From positions 1,029,844-1,093,843 of the forward strand of contig NZ_JBJDPS010000002.1 in assembly GCF_044901685.1 (NCBI RefSeq): a stretch of DNA of 64,000 bases, in the 5' to 3' direction. The position numbers and the translations under genes were made by a program. Source of the DNA: Micromonospora_G sp044901685 (GTDB taxonomy: Bacteria; Actinomycetota; Actinomycetes; Mycobacteriales; Micromonosporaceae). Positions 16,233 to 24,928 of this stretch are shown piece by piece; the stretch's first letter is position 1; each line of letters opens with the position of its first letter. A model generated the notes under the pieces. The model ran no database searches and had not been told where the DNA came from. It saw nothing but the letters and a program-made list of their open reading frames with translations.

Positions 16233-16311
16233 CGGACCCGCGCCACCGGATCTCTGTCCCATCCACACACACGTTCCACGTCCACGCACACGTCTCACAA
16301 GGAGGCCGGAG

Positions 16312-17724
16312 TTGTACGCAAAGATCGGGGTCGTCGGACTCGGCTACGTCGGCCTGACCCTGGCCGCCGCACTGGCCCGCAAGGGCTACCAGGTGTACGG
16401 CGTCGACACCTCCCCAGCCGTACGGGACGCGCTCGACCAGGGCCGGGTCCACATCTTCGAACCGGGCATCGAGGAGGTGTTCGCCGACACCGTCGGCCGG
16501 TCCGTCTTCGTCGGCACCAGCCTTCCGGCCGAGGTGGACGTGGCGGTCATCTCGGTCTCCACCCCGGTCGACGACCGTACCCGTCAGCCCGACCTGACCA
16601 ACCTCGCCGCAGCGGCCGAGCAGGTCGCGCGCTGGTGCGGACCGGAGACGCTGGTGGTGGTCCGCAGCACCGTACCGGTCGGCACCAGCCGCCGGGTGGT
16701 GCTGCCGCCGCTGCTCGCCGCCTGGGGGCGGGCCAAGCTGGTGATGGCGCCGGAGCGGACCATCCAGGGCCAGGCGTTGCGGGAGCTGGTCGAGCTGCCG
16801 CAGGTGGTCGGCGGGCTGGACGAGGAGAGCCGCCGGGCCGGCACGGAGTTCTTCGCCGGGCTGGCCACCCAGGTCGTGCCGGTCTCCAGCCTGGAGGCGG
16901 CCGAGCTGGTCAAGCTCTCCAACAACTGCCACACCGACCTGATCTACTCGTTCGGCAACGAGCTGGCGCTGATCGCCGAGCGGCACGGGCTGGACCCGCT
17001 GGAGGTGATCGGTGCGGCCAACCTGGACTACCCCCGCCCCGACCTGAGCCGCCCCGGGTACGTCGGCGGCGGGTGCCTCTCCAAGGACCCGTACATCATG
17101 ATCGACAGTGCCGGGGGCGAACCCGGGCCGTTCCTGGTCGGCGCGGCCCGCCGACTCAACGAGTACCTGCCGGTGCACGTCGCCAACCGGGTGGTCGAAC
17201 TGCTCCGGCAGACCCGGGGCGGCACGGTCGGGCGGACGCTGGCGGTGCTCGGCTGGGCGTACAAGGGCTGGCCGCCCACCGACGACATGCGCGGCACCCC
17301 GATCGCGACCATGATGCCGGTGTTCCGGGCGGCCGGACTGACCGTGGTCGGCCACGACCCGATGGTCCCGGCCGAGGTGATCCACCGGTACGGCGGCGAG
17401 CCGACCAGCATCGACAAGGCGTTCGGTGAGGCCGACGCGGTCCTGGTGATCAACGACCATCCCGACTACCGGGCGATCCCGCTGGACACCGTGCTCACCG
17501 GCGGCCACCGGCCGGCCCTGGTCTACGACTCGTGGCGAATCCTGGACGAGGCGGCGATCACCGCGGCCGGCATCCGCTACGCCGGCATCGGCTACCTGCC
17601 CATGCCCCGGCCCGGCACCACTGTGCCGGCCCAGCAGATGGAGCCCGTGCAGCCGTTCGACGGTGCCGAGCCGGCCGGCGGTGGCGGGTCGAGTACGCCG
17701 GCCGGATCGAGGGTGGGGGCCTGA
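16312..17724 (+). CDS. UDP-sugar/GDP-mannose 6-dehydrogenase family protein
   Basis: A 470-residue enzyme that oxidises the C6 alcohol of a nucleotide sugar to a carboxylate in two NAD-dependent steps. The N-terminal Rossmann motif is IGVVGLGYVGLTLAAAL; the catalytic Cys is in GYVGGGCLSKDPY; the central dimer helix has KLSNNCHTDLIYSF, where most relatives have Ala-Glu in place of Cys-His. The C-terminal domain reads VLGWAYKGWPPTDDMRGTP. The start is a TTG seven bases after AAGGAGG; no ATG or GTG fits the family alignment. It supplies an acidic sugar for the polymer. A C-terminal tail of about 40 residues rich in Gly, Pro and Ala is non-conserved. Confidence 0.9.
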   Translation: MYAKIGVVGLGYVGLTLAAALARKGYQVYGVDTSPAVRDALDQGRVHIFEPGIEEVFADTVGRSVFVGTSLPAEVDVAVISVSTPVDDRTRQPDLTNLAAAAEQVARWCGPETLVVVRSTVPVGTSRRVVLPPLLAAWGRAKLVMAPERTIQGQALRELVELPQVVGGLDEESRRAGTEFFAGLATQVVPVSSLEAAELVKLSNNCHTDLIYSFGNELALIAERHGLDPLEVIGAANLDYPRPDLSRPGYVGGGCLSKDPYIMIDSAGGEPGPFLVGAARRLNEYLPVHVANRVVELLRQTRGGTVGRTLAVLGWAYKGWPPTDDMRGTPIATMMPVFRAAGLTVVGHDPMVPAEVIHRYGGEPTSIDKAFGEADAVLVINDHPDYRAIPLDTVLTGGHRPALVYDSWRILDEAAITAAGIRYAGIGYLPMPRPGTTVPAQQMEPVQPFDGAEPAGGGGSSTPAGSRVGA

Positions 17725-18806
17725 TGCACGCGCTGATACTCGGCGGCGCCGGCTTTGTCGGGCTGCACCTCGCCGACCGGCTGGTCGCCGACGGACACAC
17801 CGTGACCATCGTGGACGACTTCTCCCGGGGCCGGGACGACGAGCGGGTCGACGCGCTGCGCGCGCACCCCGCCGTCGACGTTCGCTCCGCCGACCTCACC
17901 ACGCCGCGGGCGTGGGCCGAGCTACCCCGGGGGTACGACCAGATCTACCTGCTCGCCGCCGTGGTCGGGGTACGCAACGTGGAGGCCGACCCGGCGCGGG
18001 TGATCCGGGTCAACACGCTCACCGCCCTGCACCTGCTGGACTGGCTCATCCCGGGCGAGCGGATCTTCTTCAGCTCCACCAGCGAGGTGTACGCCGGAGG
18101 CGTCGACGCCGGCATCGTGCCCGTACCGACGGCCGAGGACGTGCCGGTGATGGTGGCCGACGTGACCTCGCCCCGGTTCGCGTACGCGATCAGCAAACTG
18201 CTCGGCGAGGCGGCCTTCCTGCACGGCGCCAGGGCCAGGGAGTGCACCGCGGTCGTCGGCCGGTTCCACAACGTCTACGGCCCGAGAATGGGCACCGACC
18301 ACGTCATTCCCGAGATGTCGCTGCGGGCGCTGGGCGGCGAGGACCCGTTCCGGGTCTGGGGTGCCGACCAGTACCGCGCCTTCTGCCACGTAGACGACGC
18401 GGTCGAGGCGATGCTGCGGCTGATGGACTGCCCGGCGGCGGCCGGCGAGATCGTGCACATCGGCAACGACCAGGCCGAGACCAACATCGCCGACCTGGCC
18501 GAGTTGGTGCTGGAGACGGCCGGGGTCAGCCCGTCGCTGCTCCGGCTCCCGGCCCCGCCCGGCTCGGTCACCCGACGCTGCCCCGACCTGGGCAAGCTGC
18601 GCCGGCTGACCGGCTTCGAGCCCACCGTCACCCTGGCCGACGGGGTGCGCCGCACCTTCGAGTGGTACCGCGACCGCTGGGAGCGGGAACGCCCCGGCGT
18701 CGCCGCCGAGCCCCGGGTCACCGTGGAGCCCGGCGTCGCCGCCGAGCCCGACGGCACGGAGAACCTGCCCCGACAGCCGGCGCCTCAGGGCGAACCGGCC
18801 CGCTGA
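17724..18806 (+). CDS. NAD-dependent epimerase/dehydratase (GDP/UDP-sugar)
   Basis: A 360-residue extended SDR. The cofactor loop is LILGGAGFVGLHLADRL, with DDFSRG after the second strand; the catalytic residues are in FFSSTSEVY and FAYAISKLLGE (Tyr-x-x-x-Lys present). FHNVYGPRMGTDHVIPEM is the substrate-binding stretch of UDP-glucuronate decarboxylase and 4-epimerase relatives. It overlaps the dehydrogenase stop by one base (TGATG), so it may act on the uronic acid nucleotide that enzyme makes, for example as a C4 epimerase or decarboxylase. The C-terminal 35 residues repeat VAAEP and are probably disordered. Confidence 0.9.
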   Translation: MHALILGGAGFVGLHLADRLVADGHTVTIVDDFSRGRDDERVDALRAHPAVDVRSADLTTPRAWAELPRGYDQIYLLAAVVGVRNVEADPARVIRVNTLTALHLLDWLIPGERIFFSSTSEVYAGGVDAGIVPVPTAEDVPVMVADVTSPRFAYAISKLLGEAAFLHGARARECTAVVGRFHNVYGPRMGTDHVIPEMSLRALGGEDPFRVWGADQYRAFCHVDDAVEAMLRLMDCPAAAGEIVHIGNDQAETNIADLAELVLETAGVSPSLLRLPAPPGSVTRRCPDLGKLRRLTGFEPTVTLADGVRRTFEWYRDRWERERPGVAAEPRVTVEPGVAAEPDGTENLPRQPAPQGEPAR

Positions 18807-18829
18807 GCGAGAGATCGGATCGGACCACG

Positions 18830-19672
18830 ATGACGACGAGTCTCCGGAAGCGTCTTTTCGACACCCTGGACGAGCGGGTCGACCGGCGGGTGGTCGCCGG
18901 GTTGGGCTCGCTCTTCCTCTCCGCCCGGTCCCAGTCCCGCTGCCGGGTGCGGTACGCGGAGGGGCACTGGGTGCACCGCTACCCCACCGGGATCGTGGTC
19001 AACACCACCCTCGGCGGGCTCTCGGCGCGCGCCCAGGACCAGGCCACCCAGGACGTCTTCCTCCACGACTACCAGCCCCAACCCGGCGACACCGTGTTCG
19101 ACATCGGTGCCGGTGTGGGCAGTGAGGTCCGGTTGCTCTCCCGCCTGGTCGGGGCCGCCGGTCGGGTGGTCAGCATCGAGGCGCACCCGCGTACGTTCGC
19201 CTGCCTGCGGCGTACGGTCGAGTTGAACCAGCTTCCGAACGTGACCACACTGGAGTGCGCGGTGGTCGGCGAGCCCGGCCCGGTCCACCTCTCCGACGAC
19301 CAGGTCGACCACATCCGCAACGGGCTGACCACCAATGCCTCCGGCGGGGTCGAGGTGGCCGGGCGTACCCTCGCCGAAATCACCTGGTCGCTCGGGGTGG
19401 ACCGGATCGACCTGCTCAAGATGAACATCGAGGGCGCCGAACTGCCGGTCCTGGAGCGGTCGTTCGACCAGCTCGCGATGGTGGAGAACCTGGTCGTCTC
19501 CTGCCACGACTTTCTCGCCGAGCCGCCGTACGCCGACGGCACGGACCGGGCGTGGCAACGTACCTTCGCCCCGGTCAGCGACCTGTTGCGGGCCGCCGGC
19601 TACACCGTCCGGACCCGGCCCCAGGACCCCCGCCCCTGGGTCCGCTACTACGTGTACGCGTCCCGCCGGTAG
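18830..19672 (+). CDS. FkbM-family methyltransferase
   Basis: A 280-residue SAM-dependent methyltransferase. The SAM-binding motif is VFDIGAGVGSEVRLLSRLVG, then VVSIEAHPRTFACL, then the FkbM-specific DLLKMNIEGAELPVL. FkbM proteins O-methylate sugars and other metabolites. It follows the epimerase by 23 bases and is the last gene of the first rightward run; a second methyltransferase gene converges on it. A role in capping or decorating the polymer is likely. Confidence 0.9.
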   Translation: MTTSLRKRLFDTLDERVDRRVVAGLGSLFLSARSQSRCRVRYAEGHWVHRYPTGIVVNTTLGGLSARAQDQATQDVFLHDYQPQPGDTVFDIGAGVGSEVRLLSRLVGAAGRVVSIEAHPRTFACLRRTVELNQLPNVTTLECAVVGEPGPVHLSDDQVDHIRNGLTTNASGGVEVAGRTLAEITWSLGVDRIDLLKMNIEGAELPVLERSFDQLAMVENLVVSCHDFLAEPPYADGTDRAWQRTFAPVSDLLRAAGYTVRTRPQDPRPWVRYYVYASRR

Positions 19673-19687
19673 CCCCGCCCCCGCTGC

Positions 19688-20485
19688 TCAGGGGCGGCCG
19701 ATCGCGCCGCCCGGGGTGTGCCGCAGTACCGCCAGATACTCGTGGTGGTCGTGCAGCAACTCGCGCAGGCCGGGCTCCGGCCCGCCGGTCAGGGTACGGG
19801 CGCCGACCGTGATCGCGCTCAGTCCGAGCCCGCTGCCGGTGAGCAGCAGCGCCAGGTCGGCCGGGGTGTAGCAGCGCAGGTACTGGGTGATCGGCTCGTG
19901 CGGCCTCGACGCCTCCCACCAGGTGTCGCTCGCCACGCAGCCGAGCGGGTCGAAGGCGGTCCGCTCGTACAACTCGTGGTGGTAGCCCCGGTCCGGGTCC
20001 GGCAACAGGTGCTCCTCGGCGCCGTCCCAGCGGGCCCAGACAAACGGGTTGCTGACGTCGACCAGGGCGACACCGCCGGGACGCAACCAGTCGACCGCGA
20101 TCCGTTCCAGCAACCGGTGCTGGTCGGCGTCCGAGCCCACGCCGAAGCCGTTCCAGTAGCAGACCACGTCGAAGAACCCGTCCAGCCGTACGGTGTAGAA
20201 GTCGTCCCGGAACACGGTCAACGTCCCCGGGGCGACGTCCCGGGCCAGGTCGGCGCCGTAGTCGAGCCGGTCGCTGAGGTCGACCGCGGTGACGGCGTGT
20301 CCGGCCCGTGCCGTCACCACGGCGGTGCTGCCGTAACCCGCGCCCAGTTCCAGCACCCGCCACGGTCCGTCGCCGCAGTGCTGGTGCAGGAGCGCGACCC
20401 GGTGGTGGTCCCGTTCGGTGATCCGCGCCTCGGCCCCGCCCCACCAGTGCCCGGTACGCGAGTAGAAGTCCTCGACCCAGTCCAT
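19688..20485 (-). CDS. Class I SAM-dependent methyltransferase
   Basis: A 265-residue protein with the motif RVLELGAGYGSTAVVTARAG (motif I), AVDLSDRL, and FDVVCYWNGFGVGSD. The last third is a cap-like substrate region. The ATG at 20485 gives MDWVEDFYSRTGHWWG, a typical beginning; a TTG nine codons earlier is an alternative. It lies on the opposite strand to its neighbours within the polysaccharide locus. The acceptor is unknown. Confidence 0.88.
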   Translation of the reverse strand: MDWVEDFYSRTGHWWGGAEARITERDHHRVALLHQHCGDGPWRVLELGAGYGSTAVVTARAGHAVTAVDLSDRLDYGADLARDVAPGTLTVFRDDFYTVRLDGFFDVVCYWNGFGVGSDADQHRLLERIAVDWLRPGGVALVDVSNPFVWARWDGAEEHLLPDPDRGYHHELYERTAFDPLGCVASDTWWEASRPHEPITQYLRCYTPADLALLLTGSGLGLSAITVGARTLTGGPEPGLRELLHDHHEYLAVLRHTPGGAIGRP

Positions 20486-20632
20486 GTCCCGACCGCCACC
20501 CCGATCCGACAATAGATTCGCCTCTATCGGGAGTCTGCCCGACCGGACCGCCCTCGGGTAGTCCCGTGATCGCGGAGAGTTCGGCCGGCTGTGGCGAACT
20601 CCGTGTCAAGGACGTCGGCCCCGAGGGCGCGG

Positions 20633-21166
20633 CTACCCGGGCCAGCCGGCCAGGTTGCCGCCCTCGCGGCTGATCCCCGAACCAGTGGCGGGATAAGTCC
20701 CCTCGTTGTGCCGGTCGGAGTGGAGCCGCGCGAAGAAGTAGCAGAGCATCCCGCCCTCGGCGTCCTCGATCGCCATCCGTGGGTCACGCAGCACCGAGTG
20801 GTAGAAGTCGTGTCCCATCCCGACGATGAAGCCCCGGGCGTAGAGGAAGCCGTCGTCGGAGCCGTCGGTGACCGCGTGCACGTCGGCCCGGTCGATGTCG
20901 TGGAGCTTGCGCTCGACCACCCGGTCGAGGTCGACCAGCTCCACGTCGGACAGGTGGTGGCAGTCTCGGGCCAGGTTCTCCAGCATCTCGTCGAACGCGC
21001 GCTCGATCGGCGTGACGTCCGCGTCGGTGCCGGGCTCACGGGCCGAGAGCGCCCGGCGGGCCTCGTTGACCTCGTCGCCGAGCGGCGCCCACGCCGTTTC
21101 GAGCATGGACCAGAACCGGGCTTCCTCCGCCGCCGTCGGTAACCGGCGGCCATCCGTCGTCGTCAC
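20633..21166 (-). CDS. DUF4240-like protein
   Basis: A 177-residue protein of unknown function. Residues 8-130 resemble the DUF4240 domain (RFWSMLETAWAPLGDEVNEA, and a conserved acidic DLDRVVERKLHDIDRAD followed by FLYARGFIVGMGHDFY). The assignment is from memory of the pattern, not from a search. No ribosome site stands out; GTG at 21166 is used, with GTG at 21190 possible. It is embedded in the polysaccharide locus but has no known tie to it. Confidence 0.72.
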   Translation of the reverse strand: MTTTDGRRLPTAAEEARFWSMLETAWAPLGDEVNEARRALSAREPGTDADVTPIERAFDEMLENLARDCHHLSDVELVDLDRVVERKLHDIDRADVHAVTDGSDDGFLYARGFIVGMGHDFYHSVLRDPRMAIEDAEGGMLCYFFARLHSDRHNEGTYPATGSGISREGGNLAGWPG

Positions 21167-21224
21167 GCCGCGAAGGTTAACCCGACCCACCGACAGCGTC
21201 GCCGGTCGTCGGTGCCGGGCCGCC

Positions 21225-22529
21225 TCAGACCCGGATCGGTGGTGGGGCCGTCTCGCGTGGGCGGGGCGCGGTGTTGCCGATCAGCCTGGGCCGGAGCAGG
21301 CGCCAGGAGACAACCGAGAGTCCGGCGTACGTCAGCACGCAGGCGATGGCGGCGCCGTACCCGCCCCAGAGCGGGATCGCGATCGCGAAGAGGATCAGCG
21401 CGGCGACACTGCCGCCCGCACCGAGCAGCCCGGCGGTGGTCATCCAGCCGCCGCCGAGCAGGCCCCGGCTGGCGACCGCGAACGGCGCGAAGGCGATCTC
21501 GGCGAGCAGCAGCACCAGCAGCAGCGGGCGGGCGTCGGCGAACTCCGCGCCGAACACCGGGACGATCAGGAACCAGCCGCCGACCGCCACCAGCAGGCTC
21601 ATCGCGATCGCGGCCAGCAGTGCCGTACGTCGGGCCCGGATCACCCGGGGGACCCCGCAGCCGAGCGCGACCTCCCGGTTGACGATCTGCCCCAGGGCGG
21701 CCGGCACCACCCTCGGTCCCTCGCTGAGGGTCGCCGCGACCGAGTAGATGCCGACCGTCGCGGCACCGGCCACCGCGCCGAGCACGTACCGGTCGGCTCG
21801 CAGGGCTAGTGCCAGCCCCATGGTCAGGCCGAGCGCGCGGCAGCCGTGCCGGAGCAGTTCGGTGAGTTCACGGCCACCGGGGGAGTGGAACGGCACCAGC
21901 CCGACCGCGTGCAGCCGGACGCCCTGCACCACGGCCAGCGCGACCATGCCGAGTCCCTGGGCCAGCAGCAGCGACGACGCGGAGCGGTCGAGCCTGGCGC
22001 CGATCAGGATGCCGACCAGGCCGCCGAAGGCGACCACGGCGGCCCAGCCGCTGCCGGCGCGGAACCGCCCGGCGGCGTACCAGACGTCGGGGAACTGGGT
22101 CAGGGCCACGTACCCGGTGGTGACGACCAGGACCGCGAAGAGGAACGACGGCTCGCCCAGCCCCGGGTCGATCAGTGGCGCGGAGAGGACCGACAGCAGT
22201 ACGGCGAGCCCGCCCCCGGCGACCACCGACACCACCGACCACCAGGTGTACGACGAAAGCAGGCGCACCCCGGCCGGGGTGCCGGCGACGCCGGGCAGAC
22301 GTGAGCGGAGTGCGGATCCGGTGCCCAGCCCGGAGAGGAGTCCGGCGATGCTGCCGGTGGTGATGCCCAGCACCATCAGTCCCCGTTGGTGCGGACCGAG
22401 CAGGGTGCTGGCCAGCACCGCGCTCAGCGCGTAGCTGGCCGACTGGGCCAGGCTGGATCCGGTCAGGAAAGCCACCGGAGATCGTCGGCGTGCACCCGCG
22501 ACCTTCCGGCCCGTTCCCGCGTTCTCCAT
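21225..22529 (-). CDS. Wzx-like polysaccharide flippase
   Basis: A 434-residue membrane protein with about 12-14 hydrophobic helices and a short basic N-terminus. It fits the polysaccharide biosynthesis/MATE-like family: SSLAQSASYALSAVLASTLL at the first helix and repeated GLGTGSALR and RADRYVLGAVAGAATVGIY in the middle. Flippases move lipid-linked oligosaccharide units across the membrane. It faces left, divergent from the DegT aminotransferase run. With the Wzy-like protein at 30632-32272 it indicates a Wzx/Wzy-dependent polymer. Confidence 0.88.
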   Translation of the reverse strand: MENAGTGRKVAGARRRSPVAFLTGSSLAQSASYALSAVLASTLLGPHQRGLMVLGITTGSIAGLLSGLGTGSALRSRLPGVAGTPAGVRLLSSYTWWSVVSVVAGGGLAVLLSVLSAPLIDPGLGEPSFLFAVLVVTTGYVALTQFPDVWYAAGRFRAGSGWAAVVAFGGLVGILIGARLDRSASSLLLAQGLGMVALAVVQGVRLHAVGLVPFHSPGGRELTELLRHGCRALGLTMGLALALRADRYVLGAVAGAATVGIYSVAATLSEGPRVVPAALGQIVNREVALGCGVPRVIRARRTALLAAIAMSLLVAVGGWFLIVPVFGAEFADARPLLLVLLLAEIAFAPFAVASRGLLGGGWMTTAGLLGAGGSVAALILFAIAIPLWGGYGAAIACVLTYAGLSVVSWRLLRPRLIGNTAPRPRETAPPPIRV

Positions 22530-22658
22530 GCTGTACCGCCTTGGTCGGGCAGATTATTGAATTCGACCAGAATAGCCAAAACGCACCCTCGCGCGTGGCT
22601 CGAACTGATACAAACCCTTTGGATACTTTCGGAGTGTTTGGGGTCGGAGGCCGCGCCT

Positions 22659-23867
22659 GTGAAGCTTCGTGCTGACAACTCCCGGATCTACCTCTCACCC
22701 CCGGACGTCGGCGGCCTGGAGGAGTCCTACCTGGTCCGCGCGTTGCGCTCGGGCTGGGTGGCACCGCTCGGGCCCGAGGTGGACGCGTTCGAGCGCGAGG
22801 TCGCCGAGCGGGTCGGCGTGGCACACGCGCTCGCGGTCAGCTCCGGCACCGCCGCGCTGCACCTGGCCCTGCTCACCCTCGGCGCCGGTCCGGGCCAGGT
22901 CGTGGTGGTGCCCACGCTGACCTTCGTCGCCACCGCCAACGCGGTGGTCTACACCGGGGCGGAACCGGTCTTTGTCGACTGCGACCCGACCACCGGCAAC
23001 ATCGACGTCGCCCTCCTGGCCGACCTGCTGCACCGGCTGCGCGTCGCCGGCCGCCGGGTCGCCGCGGTGGTGCCGGTGGACATGTTCGGCGCGTGCGCCG
23101 ACTACGACGAGATCGAGCCGGTCTGCGCGGCGGCGCGGGTGCCGGTGCTGGTGGACGCGGCCGAGTCGCTCGGCGCCACCTACCGGGGGCGTCCGGCCGG
23201 CTCGTTCGGGCGGCTATCCGCGCTCTCGTTCAACGGCAACAAGATCATTACCACCTCCGGTGGCGGCATGCTCGTCTCCGACGACGCCGGGCTGATCGCC
23301 CGCGCCCGCTACCTCTCCACCCAGGCCCGGCAGCCGGTGCCGCACTACGAACACCTGGACATCGGCTACAACTACCGGCTCAGCAACCTGCTCGCGGCGC
23401 TCGGACGGGCCCAGCTCAGCCGGCTGGACGAGATGCTCGGCCGCCGCCGTGAACTGCGGGAACGCTACGCGAAACTCTTCACCGGGCGGCCCGGCGTACG
23501 GCTGCTCGGAGAGGCCGACGACGGACCCGGCGCCGACGCTGGCGTCCCCGGGGTGCGGATCGCACCCGACCTCGCGGGCGTCCGGGGTTCGAACTGCTGG
23601 CTCACCACGATCGTGGTGGACCCGGAACGGGCCGGCTGGCGGGCCGAGGAACTCGGCGCCCACCTCGCCACCGACAACATCGAGACCCGGCCGGTCTGGA
23701 AGCCGATGCACCTGCAACCGGTCTTCGGCCAGGCGCACGCCGTGCTCACCGGCGCGGCCCAGCGGCTGTTCGAGAACGGCCTCACCCTGCCGAGCGGGTC
23801 GGCGCTGGACGAGACCCAGACGGGCAGGGTCTTCCACGCCGTCGAGCAGTTCCTGGCGCAGCGGTGA
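22659..23867 (+). CDS. DegT/DnrJ/EryC1/StrS aminotransferase
   Basis: A 402-residue PLP enzyme that aminates keto-sugar nucleotides. Seen: SGTAALHLALLTLG (phosphate cup), VDAAESLGATYRG, and the Schiff-base Lys in FNGNKIITTSGGG. YNYRLSNLLAALGRAQL and the C-terminal WKPMHLQPVF are family hallmarks. The GTG at 22659 follows GGAGG by eight bases. With the 4,6-dehydratase at 12450-14357 it could make a 4-amino-4,6-dideoxy sugar. It heads an eight-gene rightward operon; the stop overlaps the next start (GTGA). Confidence 0.93.
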   Translation: MKLRADNSRIYLSPPDVGGLEESYLVRALRSGWVAPLGPEVDAFEREVAERVGVAHALAVSSGTAALHLALLTLGAGPGQVVVVPTLTFVATANAVVYTGAEPVFVDCDPTTGNIDVALLADLLHRLRVAGRRVAAVVPVDMFGACADYDEIEPVCAAARVPVLVDAAESLGATYRGRPAGSFGRLSALSFNGNKIITTSGGGMLVSDDAGLIARARYLSTQARQPVPHYEHLDIGYNYRLSNLLAALGRAQLSRLDEMLGRRRELRERYAKLFTGRPGVRLLGEADDGPGADAGVPGVRIAPDLAGVRGSNCWLTTIVVDPERAGWRAEELGAHLATDNIETRPVWKPMHLQPVFGQAHAVLTGAAQRLFENGLTLPSGSALDETQTGRVFHAVEQFLAQR

Positions 23868-24925
23868 ACGGCGACCCGGCCGTGGTCGGCGCGGACACCG
23901 CCCGACCACTGGTCGACCCGTACTGCCCGGACGTCTACCACACCTCCGGGTACGGCACCGCCGCCGCCAGCACCGAGCCCGGCACCTGGCAGTTGGCGTA
24001 CGTCGCCGACCGGATCCTGCTGCCGTACGTGGTCCGGCGGCTCGATGACGGCACCGGGGCGGCCGACGCGGTCAGCCCGTACGGCTACTCCGGCATCCAC
24101 GTCGACCCGGCCACCGCACCCGGCGAACTCGCCCGGTTCTGGGACCGGGCCGTCGCCCACTGGCGCGACCAGGGCCTGGTCACGCTCTTCCTCCGGTTCT
24201 CCCCGCTGGACCCGGCCTCGGTGGCCGCCGTCCGCCAACTCGGCACGGTCGAGCTGACCCGTCGCGCGGACACCATCACGGTCCCGGTCAACCAGGGCGG
24301 CACGGCGATCTGGGCCGGTATGGAGGGGCGCTCGCGTACGGCCGTGCGCAAGGCGCGCAACGCCGGCCTCGAAGGCGGCATCCGCGCCGCCGACCTGGAC
24401 GACCTGGTCGCCGGCTCCCCGTTCCGCGAGCTGTACGAGCAGACGATGAACCGGGTCGGCAGCGCCCCCGGCTACCACTTCCCCGACGGGTACTACCGCA
24501 GGCTGCGCGACGGGCTGGGCAAGGCGTTGCTGATCGCCGAGGTACGCGACCCCGCCGGCACGGTGGTCGCCTCCTCGCTGGTCCTGCACCACCGGGACCG
24601 GGTGCACTACCACCTCGCCGGGTCGGACCAGCGAGCCGTCCGCGACGGGGCGAACAACCTGCTGCTCTGGACCATCCTCGACTGGGCCGCCCGGAGCGGC
24701 GCGAGCGTGGTGCACCTCGGCGGCGGGGTCCGCGCCGACGACGGGTTGTTCCAGTTCAAGCGCTCCTTCGGCGGCATCCGGACCCCGTTCTGGACCGGCG
24801 CCGTGGTGCTCGACGACGCTCGCTACGCGAGCCTGCTCGCCGCACACGCCCGTACGCTCGGCCGCACCGTCGACGAGCTGCGCGACTCCGGTTACTTCCC
24901 GGGTTACCGGCTGGGGCGGGGCTGA
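23864..24925 (+). CDS. FemAB-like / GNAT-type aminoacyltransferase
   Basis: A 353-residue protein with two acetyltransferase-like halves, as in FemX/FemAB and the BioF2-like group. Seen: WAGMEGRSRTAVRKARNAGL (the Fem-like basic patch), FRELYEQTMNRV, YYRRLRDGLG, and near the end VHLGGGVRADDGLFQFKRSFGG, typical of this family. Fem proteins transfer amino acids from aminoacyl-tRNA to cell wall precursors; relatives in sugar loci may add amino acids or acyl groups to amino sugars. It sits between two PLP proteins with only four bases shared with the first, suggesting one pathway. The donor is unknown. Confidence 0.8.
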   Translation: MNGDPAVVGADTARPLVDPYCPDVYHTSGYGTAAASTEPGTWQLAYVADRILLPYVVRRLDDGTGAADAVSPYGYSGIHVDPATAPGELARFWDRAVAHWRDQGLVTLFLRFSPLDPASVAAVRQLGTVELTRRADTITVPVNQGGTAIWAGMEGRSRTAVRKARNAGLEGGIRAADLDDLVAGSPFRELYEQTMNRVGSAPGYHFPDGYYRRLRDGLGKALLIAEVRDPAGTVVASSLVLHHRDRVHYHLAGSDQRAVRDGANNLLLWTILDWAARSGASVVHLGGGVRADDGLFQFKRSFGGIRTPFWTGAVVLDDARYASLLAAHARTLGRTVDELRDSGYFPGYRLGRG

Positions 24926-24928
24926 GCG